A stretch of DNA of 64,000 bases from NCBI RefSeq assembly GCF_964656455.1, contig NC_135719.1, positions 128,073,444 to 128,137,443 on the forward strand, given 5' to 3'. The first letter of the stretch is position 1; every line of letters starts with the position of its first letter. Below, piece after piece: positions 1 through 11,765 of the stretch. This DNA comes from Halichoerus grypus (lineage: Eukaryota > Chordata > Mammalia > Carnivora > Phocidae). The notes beneath the pieces were generated by a model that worked only from the letters and a program-made list of their open reading frames with translations, had not been told where the DNA came from and did not search any database. Both the position numbers and the translations under genes were made by a program.

Positions 1-3000
1 GTAGTTTCAGGGGTCAGATGACCGTTTGCCTTTGTGATGAAGGTTCCAATGGAAATTTGAACTCCCAGCGCACTGGGTGACTCTGTGCCTGGGATAGTCT
101 ATCTGGGGGCACCTGGAGGTTAGGTCCGGCGAACCTGAAGAACTAGCCCTTTATGAATTTGCTGTTGTGGAGTAGAGCCTCCTTCATCGTTCAAGGGCTT
201 CTGCATCGCCTTTCGAGTTAAAATGGTCCCGCTGGTTATGATGGGCAAGTTTACCTAAGGGCTACTGGGTACGTGGCGGAGGGATGGAGGGGAGAAAGAC
301 ATAACAAGGCTGGTATTTTTTTTTTTTTAATCTTCTAGCTTAATCTGCCTATGTGATATTGGGGCAAACGATATTTCAGACGGGTGCTGGTTGTGCAGAG
401 ATATTCCTATTGTTTGATTTTTTTTTTTTTTTTTTTTTGGTTGGGGAGTGGAGAGCAAGGGCTCTTGGCCCATTTTCTGCAGCCTGGGGTTCATCCTGCG
501 AGCCAGTCTTCCTTCTGGAAGAGGGGGAAAAGGCTGGATGCTGGAAGTTCGCTATTAAAGTGAGCAACAGGGCTGGGTTAATATTTTTTTTTAAAACAAC
601 CGGACAGTGCGAATGCCCTTTTCTGGAGCTTTCCGGCCCTTTCTAGTGAAATAATGATTTAAAAAATTGCTTCTTAAGACGACGGGGCCAGAAATCAAAG
701 GGATTCTAGATTTTGAGAGACAACTACCTCTTTGCTTCTCTGGTAGCTCCCTGCTAATAATTATTGGGGGTTTGACGGGGGTCTGGCCTCTTTTTTTGGT
801 TAATTTCTTTTTAATGCTGCGTTTCTACTGAATATGTTGATGATTTGCTGCTTATATAAGGGAAAGAATGTATTGAGGTGGATTGATGCTTGGGGTTTTG
901 AGATCGGCTACTGAGATTGGGTGGCGGTTGATGTGTTTGTCGATGTGCATGGTAGGAAGGTCTTTTCTTTTGGGTGGTGGGGGACAAGGGGACGGTTGGG
1001 AAATGGTAGATGAGATGCTACAGCGAATGGAGACATGAGGGGAGACGGAGGTGAGGTCGGAAGTCACCGGTTTGCAGAATTTCTGTCCTGCATCCCCCTT
1101 TCTCTCGCTCCTTGGGAAAAAAAAAATCCATTATCTCTAAAAACACATTATTCTTCAATTGGCCTTTTAGAGCGAAAAAGAGAGGGAGGGGAGGGGTTAA
1201 TTCGGTAAGGGGGCTTGGTTGTAATTAGCCCTCACTGCTGCAAAACTGAGATAGAGAAATCCACCCGCACCAGCTTTGGGGGCACAGAGAGGCAGCGGGA
1301 GATGGGGGACAGGTTGTCAGTCTTAGATGAACAGTGAAGCAGTGGGCTTGGCGTTTGGGTATTGTGTGCGTTTGTGTCTCAGGTGCTCGTGCAGTGTCTT
1401 CCACCCCACCACCAATGTCCCCCCCATCCTCCCCCAATTCTACCATGCTCTTGCCTTCCATTGCCACGCACCGCTCTCCCCTACCCCATGGCCCCCTCCC
1501 CCTTTCCTCTAGCCCTTTCCATCTCCATGAGAAAATTCTGATTCTGATGGCTCTGCGGCTCTTTTTTCTTTCCTTTTCTTTCTTTCTTCCCTTTTTTTTT
1601 TTTTTTTTTTGCAACACAACAGTGGTGCGATGGCCTTTCCTACATGCCACACGGATGCAGCCTTCTGATAGGAGGGCTAAGTCGGCACATCTACACACGC
1701 ACTTGCACAAGCTCTTGCACACACGCACTCTAGCACGGACACAGGCGACCAAGGACTTGATTTCGTTTGGTTTCAGTCCCCTCCGTGGCTCTCCCCGCCC
1801 CTACCTCCACCATGGCTCCTTTCCACCCATCTTCATACGGGCAATGCAGTAACGCTATCCACGTCTTCTCCCCACACCGCTCTCTTCTTTCTCCTCGCCA
1901 TTATTTTCTCCCGAAAGCTGTGGTGTGTCGCAGTTCATGGGATTAGCATGTTGGAGAGTCTTTGGGGGAGGGGACTTCTTGAGAAGGGGATTGGAGTGGG
2001 GGTAGATGACATTAATGGTGTTTTTTTTTTTTTTGCCAAATAAGCACCCAGTGATAATGATCCAATTTAACCATCCGTGTAATATGCGTTTGCGGCACAC
2101 TGGAGGAAGGTTACGGGGAAAGCGGAGTCTGGACTGGGTTACCTCGGGGGAGATTTGCTGCCTGGACATAGAGACAGACACCACCCCCACACCACACATA
2201 TGCATGCTCTCTCACACACGCCACCACACACAGCTCTGCTCAGTGGGCTGTGTCAAGCCAGAGGGCACTGCAGAATGTCCCCGAGTTGTCGTCGTTCCTT
2301 GCGAGGATGGAATGATGTCTTTGTCCTACCCTGCTCTCACTCTGATGTCCGATGTTGCCTGGTCTTGAAATTCTTGGTGGCCTTTGTGTTGCCTTTTGGG
2401 AGGGGGCTGGAGGGGTGTTTGTGTTCTGTCAAACACCGGTGTGCCTCCAGTTGGACCACATGGGAGGGTCAATACCATGTGTGCGGGTCACGCAGGAGGC
2501 TGCCTGCCTGTTTGTGCCGTGGGAGTGCGATTGTTGGCTGTGGCCGTGCGCGGGGCTCTGGAGAGGTGCGGGGGGTGCCAGGGAAGGGAAGCTGACTTCC
2601 CCTTGGGGAGGGGAGGGCAAAAAGCGGGGGTGTTCAGACAGAGGGCATTGGAGTGTTCAGGGTAGCTGAGAAGGGGGTGGAGGGGGAGAAGCCGCTCGGG
2701 TCTCCGGCGGAAGCGTCACATGAGGTCCCCGCGTCCCCAAGCCAGCCTGTGGGCGGGGGTGCTCGTGGATGACTGGTGGGCGGGTGCAGACTGAAGGGGG
2801 AGAGGTGGGCAAAATTGAGGGTTTCCCCTGCCACCTCCCGAGCCCCAGGCAGAGCTGGGAGGACAGCCTTGCCCTCCCAGCACTGGCCACCCTTGGGCAG
2901 CTGGGCCTTGGTGGAGGCTACAGCCCCCCAGGAGCTGAAATCGCCCTGGGCCGGGAAAGCAGCCGAGCCTCAGTGCTCCAGTGCTCAGGGTTCGGCTGCC

Positions 3001-3700
3001 TTCACTACCAGACGCCATTTTCCGTCTCCTTTGGCTAAAGGTGTGTCCCTCTTTAGGCAATTATAAAGGAAATTGGCAAACATTTTGCCTGAAAGAAAAA
3101 AAAAATCCCCAGAGCAAAATGCTGATTGTCCTCTGTTTCTGACGTCCCTCTCCCTTTCCGGGGCTGACCTTGAGGAGTTAGGGAGAAAGGGTTACGTCAT
3201 TGCCAGAGAAAGGGGAGAAATAGGGAGTAGGATGCCTCAGGGGCAAATTTTTGTGCCCAAAACCGGAGAAGAGAATATTCTTGGGATTCCCCCCTCCCTT
3301 CTCCTTACAAGACCCTTATGTGTGAGTGGGGGACTTGCAGAAGTAGAAGTGTCCCTTCCAAAGCTTGCCTCCTAGAAATACACCTGCTTGGTACGTTAGT
3401 CCGCCCGCTGTGAATCAGGCCTGGTCTCCCCCAGGCACGCACCTGCAGGGGTAGATGGCTGAGCTGCAGCTCTGATCCTTGAGGTCCAGCCCCGGTTGCT
3501 CTGCAGTTGGCTAAGTGAGGCCCTGCGGCTGGGCCAGCCACAGGTGGCAGTCCTGGGCTCCAGCAGGGGCTCTGCGTGGGGCCTGCTCCCAGCCTCTTCC
3601 TGCAGGCCCCTGCGCAAATGATACCTGCTCAGAGATGACTATCCTGACTGGCTTTCTAAAATAGCCCTCCAAACCCACCACTGCCACTTTCCAGCCTGTT
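1..3700. other. Unique, T-tract-rich, repeat-poor leftmost segment
   Basis: No SINE, L2 or MIR motif is recognised here. The segment has several long T homopolymers (317-329, 419-438, 1588-1610, 2021-2034) and scattered CpGs, and is GC-rich at 2460-3000. Repeat depletion with CpGs suggests proximity to a promoter, plausibly the NRXN3 first exon lying to the left. That link is inference. Confidence 0.4.
2480..2800. promoter_or_regulatory. Weak CpG-rich patch
   Basis: By hand I count roughly 19 CpGs in about 320 bases that are about two-thirds G+C, concentrated at 2485-2580 and 2690-2790. This is above the local background but below a strong CpG island. It could be the shore of the gene's promoter island or an intronic regulatory patch. 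Confidence 0.35.
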
Positions 3701-3739
3701 ATCCTGCCTTTAATTCCAATCAGCTAATCACTACCTAAT

Positions 3740-3900
3740 ACTACATTATGTATTGAAGGGTTAAGGTGATCTTGTCTCCTCTATATTACAAGCTCCAGGA
3801 GCTCAGGGACTTTGTTTTTGTTCATTATAGCGTTCTCAGTGCCTAGGACACTTCCAGCCACATAGTAGGTGCTCAACAAATATTTGTTGATTGGAGGAAA
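3740..3900 (+). repeat. L2 3' end
   Basis: Shows the L2 tail: a block like CTCCAGGAGCTCAGGGACT, then GCCTAGGACA, then a terminal TAGGTGCTCAACAAATATT followed by TGTTGATTGG. Confidence 0.75.
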
Positions 3901-4224
3901 GAACCATATGGGTTTGGTGTTGGGGTTCTCTTTTCTTCTCTAGCACCTTGGACCTGTCTTCTGGGAAAGTTGAACTTTGTCTCTGGCTGTCTTATCCCTC
4001 CCTGCAAGTCCCAGATCTGCTGGAGGGATTGGAAAGTGTGCAACTTCCTGATTGAGAAAGGTCTCCATGCCTGACTCAGAGGGACTCTGCCTCCTTCACG
4101 ATCCCTGTAATATTAGTCATCATCATCATAGTGGTACTAGTAAGAGTAGTGATATAGCTGCCATTTTGGAGGATCTTAATATATTTCAAGTTCTGCATGA
4201 AGATGTTTTTTTTTTTTTTTTGTA

Positions 4225-4400
4225 AACATTTATTATCTCATTTAATTCTCCAAACAGCACAATGCAGTGTATTCTTATTATCTGCCTTGAACAGAGGAGG
4301 AGATTGAGGCTTAGACTTACACAAAGTAAACTAGTAAAGTGGCAGATCAAGGATTTGAACTCAGATCTGTCTTTTTCCAGAGCCCAAGTTCATGACCCTT
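4225..4400 (-). repeat. MIR fragment
   Basis: Antisense MIR motifs: GAGGAGATTGAGGC, then AGTGGCAGATCAAGGATTTG. A poly(T) run (about 4206-4221) adjoins its left side. Confidence 0.6.
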
Positions 4401-4429
4401 GTGTTATACTGTTAGAGGTAAAAGGGAGA

Positions 4430-4600
4430 TGAGCCATCATTTCATTCAGTGCCCTCAAATACAGATGAGAAAACTGAGGTGTAGAGAGATTAAGTGGCTT
4501 GTCCAAAGTCATATGGCAAATCTGACCCAGAGACAAAGCCGGAATCCAGGTTTCCTGCTGCCCAGGTAGTGCTCTTTGCACAGCATCATGTTGCCTTGTG
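4430..4600 (-). repeat. MIR fragment
   Basis: GATGAGAAAACTGAGG, then GAGATTAAGTGGCTTGTCC, the typical antisense MIR core. Confidence 0.65.
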
Positions 4601-5194
4601 GGATGTGTGTCCTTTCCCAAAGGGTATTGTGCTGGTGGCTGCCTGAGGGCCCCTCGTAGTTCTCCTCCTTCCTCCATCAGAGGAGTGGGTCTTGGTGAGG
4701 TGGGTGGGTTACGTGTGCCTTTACAGAGGGCAGACTTGACTCTGGCAGAGTAGAGAGAGACTGGAGGAAGACTGGTGGCCTATGCTCCAAGGTCACTGGA
4801 GTCCCTGAGTGCTGGTCAGGGTCATCCCCTAATTGTGCTGGAGGAAGAGACCGCAGTAGCATGCTCCGGGTTTTCAATCCCATGTAGCGCTGCCCATTAA
4901 GATTACTCTTAGATGTAGCAGGGGCTCCATTCAGAAGTCCAAGCAGCTGGTCTCTGGGTCCTGATAGCCTTGAGAGTGTGTGTGCTTCTCCTAGACTGGC
5001 TTAGCCATTGTTTCTCAAGAAAGGGACGCATGGGCTCAGACCTTAACCTCAGTGTGTTTGATTTCTGTGTCCAGAGGCTGGCTGGGGAGCATGAGGTCAT
5101 GAATTGTGGGTGAAGGGCCCCTGCCCAAGTCCCTCTGCTCTCCCCTAGGGTTGGCCTTGACCTTGAATTGGGGAGGGGTTAGACATCCTAGATA

Positions 5195-5196
<2 letters not shown>

Positions 5197-5229
<33 letters not shown>
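5197..5229. repeat. (TG)n microsatellite
   Basis: An uninterrupted TG dinucleotide run of about 33 bases. Likely length-variable. Confidence 0.95.
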
Positions 5230-5230
<1 letters not shown>

Positions 5231-5704
5231 GAGGGGGTCAGGGCAGTGGGGGAACAGAGGCCAGAGTAAAGTAGATTCTGAGAGCCAGGGAAGACTTACC
5301 TTGTGCCAGGACCTGGGACAGGGCATGAAGCTCTTTCTGTGGGACCTTGAGATGGAGTGACCAGATGCCCCGGTTTGCAGAGACAGTTCCCGTCTAGGCC
5401 TTTGTCATAGTGTACCTATTAACTCTCAAAAGTGGCCTGGTTTGGATGATAAAATATATAGTCATCTTTCTTTGAAATGGCATCACCCACTTTCTGTTCA
5501 TGGGTACAGAGAGGAAAGGGGAATGCAAGAGGGGGAAATCCAGTTCTAGGGAGGAAGGTGACTGTGAGTAGAGCCTTTCCCCAGAGATACTTCCACTTGT
5601 CCCCATTTTTCAAGGATGAAGACCTGAATCTTTTGACTAGTTTTACTATCAACATCACCATTACTACTAACCTCACTAGTCTTACTACATTACCACTAGC
5701 CAAC

Positions 5705-5950
5705 GTTTGAGTCTTACTGTGCACCAGATACTATGCTAAGCCCCTGACATGCATTATCTACCTTATGAGGTAGGTGCTATTATCATTTCTGTATTACAAC
5801 ACCCCCCCCTCCACCAGCTCTGGCCTATAGAGGTTAAATAATATGTCCAAGGTCCTGCAGGTAGGAATGGCAATGGTCATGATTCAGACTCAGTGGGGCT
5901 GGCTCTGAAGCCTCTGGTCTTAACTACTGTGTCACACCACCTCTGTGGGC
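5705..5950 (-). repeat. MIR, near full length
   Basis: Antisense MIR from the tail (TGTGCACCAGATACTATGC) through CTTATGAGGTAGGTGCTATT and AGAGGTTAAATAATATGTCC to the TTAACTACTGTGTCACACC end. A C8 run lies at about 5803-5812. Confidence 0.75.
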
Positions 5951-6364
5951 CTGTCCTTCAGTTCCCCAAGTCTGGGAACGTGATTCTGAGAGCTGACCCA
6001 CTTGCCGGGCAGTCTGACCCACAACTCTGGGACATGCCGAAGATGTTGCTGCCAGTCCGAGGCACTTTAGGCTTGGGGAGAGGACAATGCTAGCCTTGCA
6101 ACCGTGGTCTTTTTGATGGCACTTGGAAACTCTGTTCCCTGTGGTGTTTGTTACTTTCTTCCTTGCTTCAGGCACCTTGTCAGAAAAATGAGTTTAGGTT
6201 GTTTGGGATGGTGGTGAGTTGGCAGAAGGCAGAGAACCTGCAATGTATTTACCTCTGCTTTATTCCATGGCCCTGAACCTTGATGAGGCCACACTCCCCA
6301 TGGCCCCTGCAGAAGGGCCTGGACCTCCATGGGAAAGTCTGGCGAATGGACTGTCATCTAGCAC

Positions 6365-6540
6365 CTGCTGTTAGCAAAGCATGGTGTTCTGCCATATTTG
6401 CTTTAGATAGGTGGTATTCTCATTTGTCTGACAAGGAAACCAATGGGGTTAAATAGCTTGTCTAAGATCAGACAGTGAGAACAAACAGACCTTTTGTCTG
6501 ACTCTAGGATTCATGCTCTTTCTGAGAACTTGCACTGCTT
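6365..6540 (-). repeat. MIR fragment
   Basis: GACAAGGAAACCAATGGGG, then GGTTAAATAGCTTGTCTAAG, antisense MIR core. Confidence 0.6.
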
Positions 6541-7434
6541 CCCACCCTGAACCCTGGAGGAGAGGGGGCAGCAGTTAGAACATCTAAAATGGGGACTAGA
6601 GGAGGGGAGGTCTTCAGATCAGCTCTCGAGGCCGAGGACTGGATGGGGCATCGAGGGCACATCATCCTAGTCAGTCAGGGCAAGACAGCAGCTGACCCTT
6701 CAGTTGGATGAGTCAGGAGAGCAGGGGGGAGGTGGCTCATCCACAACTTCATAGGTAGAGGCTGGGGGCATCCAGAAGAAGGTGCCTCTTTCCCACATGG
6801 AATAGTGATATGTGTACTGACACCAAATCCCACCTCTCCCCTCTGTGTCCATGTCATCAGGTCAAGGGTAAGAAGGAATGAGTGGTCTCACTGCCTAGAG
6901 CCAGGGAGGGGAATACATAGAGGGAAGAATATGGATTCTGCAGGCTGGAGGACTCCATGGAGAAAGGAAGAACTTTTTCTTGGTTCAGAGGGAGGGAAGA
7001 GAAGAGCACTTTTCTGACCAAGGGGTTGGTCTGAGTCCCCCAGGCTGAGCTGCATTAGCTTCATTGCAGTCCCATTGAAGACTCTGTTTATTTTTCCAAT
7101 AATGTGTTAATTAAACATCGATTTCCGGGTGGAGGAAAGGGAATTGGATTGCTAGAGCTAAATGGAGTGAGGAGGATGGGGAGCTGGTAAGAGGGGCCCC
7201 AGGCTGGAGTCAGCATTCTGCAGCGTTGCCCCAGGGGGGTGGAGGGGAGCTGGGGCTGCCTCTTCCCCTGGCTCCAAATTTGGAATTCCCATCTCCTTTA
7301 GGAGCCTTTAGGAGGCATCTTTTCTACCCACAAGCCCCCAGAGCAGATAGAGAGCGCTCTTTGCCGAACTTCAGTTCAAGGAGGAAAAAGGATGATACTT
7401 CACCTTCCCCGGCCTCTTCGCTTTGTTGAGCTGC

Positions 7435-7585
7435 CCTGTGCCCGGCCTCGTGTTGGCACTCTGCATAGCGCAGCTCACCAGTTCTTTCAGTAAACATGGG
7501 GTTAGTGCCTTTATGCCCCCACTTTAGAGCTGAGGAAACTGAGTCTCAGGCAAGTTAAGTGGCAAATTCAAGAGCAAAGAACTGG
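7435..7585 (-). repeat. MIR fragment
   Basis: GCTGAGGAAACTGAGTCTCA, then CAAGTTAAGTGGC, antisense MIR core. Confidence 0.6.
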
Positions 7586-7744
7586 CAAAGCATGGCAAGG
7601 AAGGGGGCCCCAGAGGAGTAGAAAGTATCTGAGGTTGGCAGAACAGCTGCCAAGGGTCCAAGCTCCCGTAAAGGAAAAAAAGAGAAAAGAGTGAAGCATC
7701 TGATAGGCAACAAACAGGACCATTTGACACTCTATCGTTGGCTC

Positions 7745-7985
7745 AGACGGATCGAGCCGTTACCGTGTGCCAGCAGCCGCATCAAGCGCCTCGCACGTAG
7801 GTTGTGAGGCAGCGGTGACAGAGTGTCAGGGAATGTTATTCCCATTTTACAGATGAGGAAAGTGAGGCCTGGCGAGATGAACTTGCGTGTGGTCGCAGAG
7901 TTGGTGAATGGTGCTGGGTTAAAAGCTGAGGTCCCACTTTAGTAAAGAGGACTCTGGAGCTGTGCTGCGTTGCCTCGTACACACC
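7745..7985 (-). repeat. MIR, near full length and CpG-rich
   Basis: CCGTGTGCCAGCAGCCGC, then CCCATTTTACAGATGAGG and GGGTTAAAAGCTGAGGTCCC. It keeps an unusually high CpG content for so old an element (about eight CpGs in 7741-7800). Confidence 0.7.
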
Positions 7986-8235
7986 GAGGACACAGTACCT
8001 GCTCAGCAAGTCACCTGTAACTTCTGGGAGGTAAACACGTGGGGCCTTTAGGACGGATGCTCTGACCAGATCATGTGCCCCAGAAATGTCCAGGGTCTTG
8101 CCGTGTGACCCCCACCGTCCCTTCCTTTCTCGGCCCGTGGCAGCTCAGGCGGGCGTCCGGTCGGGCGGAGGCTGTTCTGGGGTGCTCGTGGTGCTTGGAG
8201 CCTGCACAGTGAGCTGGGTGGTGAGGGTTAAGTTA

Positions 8236-8415
8236 GAGCAGTGGTTCTCAAACTTTGCTGCATATTGGAATCACCATGTTAAATCCCAAACCTGTGTTGC
8301 GCCTCATACGAATTAAATCAGAATAGTTAGCGGTAAGACCCTGGCATCAGTATATTTTAAAGCTGCCTGGGTGATTCCATCAGGCTTGCAAACCAGTGGT
8401 TCAGAACAGTCTCTG
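8236..8415. mobile_element. MER5A-type hAT transposon remnant
   Basis: It starts CAGTGGTTCTCAAACTTTG and ends near AACCAGTGGTTCAGAACAG. This is the quasi-palindromic MER5A layout (non-autonomous Charlie/hAT element), with internal ATCAGTATATTTTAAAGC and GGTGATTCC motifs. Confidence 0.75.
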
Positions 8416-8542
8416 CTACGAAGCGGGTGTTGGCAGGTGTTTCCAGAGTTATGTTGCAACTGCGGAAATAATCGATTATACACACCCAGGACCCGGTGGG
8501 GGCAGGGCTGACTGTGATCGGTTTCCTTCTCATTTAGAATAG

Positions 8543-8670
8543 CATCTTTCAGACTTTGGTATGCATCAAAACGTCTGGAGAGCTCTTACAAAATGCATAT
8601 TCTCAGGCCCACTGCACATCGGAGTTAGGTCGGGGGGGCCCAGGAATCTGCATTAAAAGCAAGTACTTTC
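8543..8670. mobile_element. Second MER5A-like fragment
   Basis: TTTCAGACTTTGGTATGCA, then GGAGAGCTCTTACAAAATGC and CAGGAATCTGCATT follow the MER5A order. The right end is lost. Confidence 0.6.
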
Positions 8671-9184
8671 TGTGGCCGGGTGAAAGCGTGACATACAGGG
8701 CCAGCCTCAGAGCCCCCTGTGTTCCATGCCAGTACTTGTGAAGCCCTCTCTCTTTGGAGGGCAAATAGGTGAGGACAGGGTCTGCTGTGGTTGCCTGTTG
8801 CTCGGTGAGATTTGGCCTTTGTTGCTCACGACCGGCTGTCCACTACTCACATGGGAAGGCTTGTCACCTCGCTGGGGTCCCCGCTACCTAGTGCAGAGCT
8901 GTGTTTAGTGCCCTGGGTGCAGCGGCTCCGAGGGAGGAGCGGATGATCCCAACCTGGAAATTCAGCAGGCTCCCCCCTCAGGTTTTAAAAAAATCAGAGT
9001 AAATCTCTGCACAACTTGAGTGTTTGGAAGTCTGTCAGCAGCAACCATCCTGAGCCTTCCCCGGGGATCGGTGAAACAGCTTCTCTGGGGCTCATTTTAA
9101 ACTTTTCTTCCAAAGCTGTCAAAAAATAGAGAATAGTCGTAGACTCTTAGAGCTGGAAGGGACCTTGGTGTTCATCCATGCCAA

Positions 9185-9440
9185 CACTAATATTCTATTC
9201 ATCTATTCATGCATTTATTCATCCAACAGATATTTATTAAACACCTACTGTATCCAGGCACTGTACCAGGTGCTGGGAATACAGCCACAATCAAGAGAGA
9301 CACTTGGCTGATCCCTGATGGGGCTTACACTTGGGTGGAGGGGCAAGTATTAAACAACAGCAAGAAATATATAATTATTAATTATGATGAGTGCTCTGAA
9401 GGAAAAGTAGGGGGGGCTCTGAGAATTATGGAGCCTTAAG
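9185..9440 (-). repeat. L2 3' end
   Basis: Antisense L2 tail: TTCATCCAACAGATATTTA, then CACTGTACCAGGTGCTGGGA and ATCCCTGATGGGGCTTACAC. It extends into the older GATGAGTGCTCTGAAGG part. Confidence 0.75.
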
Positions 9441-9464
9441 TAGAATGATGGCATGGAGGAAATG

Positions 9465-9640
9465 AGAGCTAACATTGAGTGCTCACTATAGACAGGCCCT
9501 ATTGTAAGCACATCACCCATATCCCCTCACTTAATCTTTACACTTAGTCTTGGAAGAGGGATACTGTTATTATCGTTGTCTTGTTGCAGATGAAGAAACT
9601 GAGGCACAGAGAAGTGCCCAGGCTGGAAAGACAACTGAGG
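9465..9640 (-). repeat. MIR fragment
   Basis: ATTGAGTGCTCACTATAGAC, then GATGAAGAAACTGAGGCAC. Confidence 0.7.
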
Positions 9641-9779
9641 TCTGTCTGTCGCCTCCCTCCCCCATCGCCGAACATCCCCCCTCAGAGTGAGAAGAACTGG
9701 TACTTGTTCTGAGAGCTGAAGGATGAGGTGGGGGTGAGGAAAAACCAGAGAAATTAAGAAAATGCTGGTAATTCTGGCC

Positions 9780-9925
9780 ATGTATGGAGCTCTAGATGCC
9801 AAGCTTCGTGCAAAATGCTTGACCAATGTTATGTCACTGAATACCCACAACAAAGACAAGTAGGAATTCTTATCCCCTTTCTGCAGGTGAGGACACCAAA
9901 GCTTTGAGAGGTTAAGTTTACAGAA
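9780..9925 (-). repeat. MIR fragment
   Basis: TTATCCCCTTTCTGCAGGTG, then GAGAGGTTAAG. Diverged but in the correct MIR order. Confidence 0.55.
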
Positions 9926-10964
9926 GGTGGAGCCTCTGCAGCCTGCCCCGTCTGGGCTGCTTGGATCTCACCTGTTGGGCAGTGCTAATCACAAAGAGCG
10001 GCTGACAGGAGCAATTCCCCCAGAGCCCACAGGCCTGCTTGCTCTGGGTCAGGGAGAACCTGGGTGAGCAAAGGACCTCTCTGGGGCATGGCTGCCCCTC
10101 TGTGTCATGAGCAGTCTCTGCTTTTTTTCCCTCTGGCAAGAGCCACCAGGCCGGCCTTCTAGGTCTGTTGGCCCACAAGCCCATAGGGAATGCTTACCCT
10201 CTGACTCCATCTCCCCCACCTTTCAGCCCCACCTGTTGCTAATTAGTGAGATGCTGGTCACCTGCAGTTCCCCTGTCCTCCTCTGTCCGGTGCCTCCCTG
10301 AACACCCACCACGTGTTCACCTGAGGTCTCCTCTGCCCTTGCCTTGTGGGGTCCTCCGGCCCACCCTGAGCTGATCTGCACTGAGCAGATGTGAGTAGAG
10401 GTAGGAGGAAGTATAGGGACTCAGGTGACGGACTTGGTCTAGAGTCACGAAGGAGAGGCAGGAAGATGTGTGAAGAGAAAAGAGATGCATTCATAAGGCA
10501 CTGGTAAAATACTAAATTCCTCTAAAGGTTGCCAGGACATGGGAATTCATTTCTTCAACTTCCTTTCTGACCTGACCAACAGGTGAGCGAATCTGTACAT
10601 GCAGACGAGTGCCCCATGAGACAGAGGCCTCTCTGTGCCCTGCTCTGTGTCTCTTCTGGGGTTGACAGGGTGGTTCTGGTATGGGGGGAACGTCAGAAGT
10701 GGGCAGTCTAGCTTCTTATCTGCTTTTCTCTGGGTCTTGGAGAGGTGGGGGCTGCCTCAGTCCTGGGCTCTGACTCTGATGAGGCTAACACTTGAAGCCC
10801 TTCCCCAGATTCCTGGAATTGAGACAGAAATGAGAAGGCAGGGAAGCTTTCTCGGAGAAGGGGTGGGTTGTGTGGGAGGTAGGAAGGTTGGCTAGTGTGT
10901 GGGTTGTGGAGTTTGGATGACAGTCACACTCTCTTTTTTTGTATGCGTGTGTGTGTGTTGTTTT

Positions 10965-11335
10965 TTTTTTTTTTTACATTCAACTCCTTATAAAAGCTTC
11001 TTAATTATTTTCTTATTACAGAATGATGTATGTTTGTTATAGAACATTTAGAAAATAACAAAAACAAAAATAAAAAAAATCACCTGTAAGTCCCCCCTCC
11101 AGAAATAATTAGTGGGAAAATTTTGATATCTGTCTTTCCGGCTAAATTTCTAAGCATCCATAATCCAGGGTGTGCTATTTTGTTTTTAAAGTTCATTCAC
11201 TCATTTAATAAGCACTAATTGAGCGCCCACTCTGTGCTAGGCATCAACATCACATTTTGGAAGCTCTCACACTAGCTTTGATTTTTCACTTAAAGATGTA
11301 GCATGAGCACTTTTCACAGCAGCCTCTCATGCCGT
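10965..11335. repeat. Old L1-type fragment with an L2/MIR tail inside
   Basis: AAATCACCTGTAAGTCCCCC and later TTCACTTAAAGATGTAGCA, TGAGCACTTTTCACA are motifs of ancient L1-type repeats. Between them, 11191-11260 reads like an antisense L2 tail (TTCATTCACTCATTTAATAA). A poly(T) run precedes it. Confidence 0.5.
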
Positions 11336-11639
11336 TGAGCTTCCAGATTTAGATTTTGGGTGTAATGAGGCGGTTGGCAAATTTTGGCATCTTAGATCTT
11401 ATGTCTTAAGGAAGAATTGTTGAGCCTCTCTCTCCTTGGCACCTAAGGCAGGCACCATGTTAGACCCCTTGGGAGAAAAATGTGTCCCTTCACCCAGGAA
11501 ATAAGGAAGGGACAGAGGAAGGTTTGAAGGGTGGCAAAAACCCTAGCCCTTATTTAGTCTGGGGTTTCTCCCAATGGGGGGTTTGGAAAGGAGATATTCC
11601 ATTCTCCTAAACAGAACCCTAGCAGCCCAGAGAGTGGGT

Positions 11640-11765
11640 GGAACCTTAGCACATGACTGGTTCACCTTCTTCATTGTAGAGAGGGGGGCCAGGAGCAGTG
11701 AAGTGACTTGCCCAAGGACACAGAGGTGGTTGATGATAGAGCTGAGGCTGGACCTTGGGGAGCTG
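11640..11765 (-). repeat. MIR fragment
   Basis: GCAGTGAAGTGACTTGCCCA, then GATAGAGCTGAGGCTGG, antisense MIR core. Confidence 0.55.

Larger units (their letters stand above)
7740..9070. promoter_or_regulatory. CpG-enriched intronic segment
   Basis: Between 7741 and 8220 I count about 27 CpGs, with clusters at 7747-7800 and 8101-8170. Moderate enrichment continues to about 9070. Neighbouring intron blocks, such as 14000-16000, have very few. The segment includes one MIR and two MER5A copies, so part of it is ancient repeat. It is a candidate hypomethylated element, not a proven promoter. Confidence 0.35.

Noticed and set aside
353..646. 97-codon frame with a poly-phenylalanine run
   Set aside because: Produced by a T20 tract; no gene character.
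1225..1852. Overlapping 172-175-codon frames on opposite strands
   Set aside because: Pyrimidine/purine-skewed sequence and a T23 tract keep both strands open by chance; no domain seen.
5036..5326. 96-codon frame with HTHTHT run
   Set aside because: Translation of the (TG)n microsatellite.
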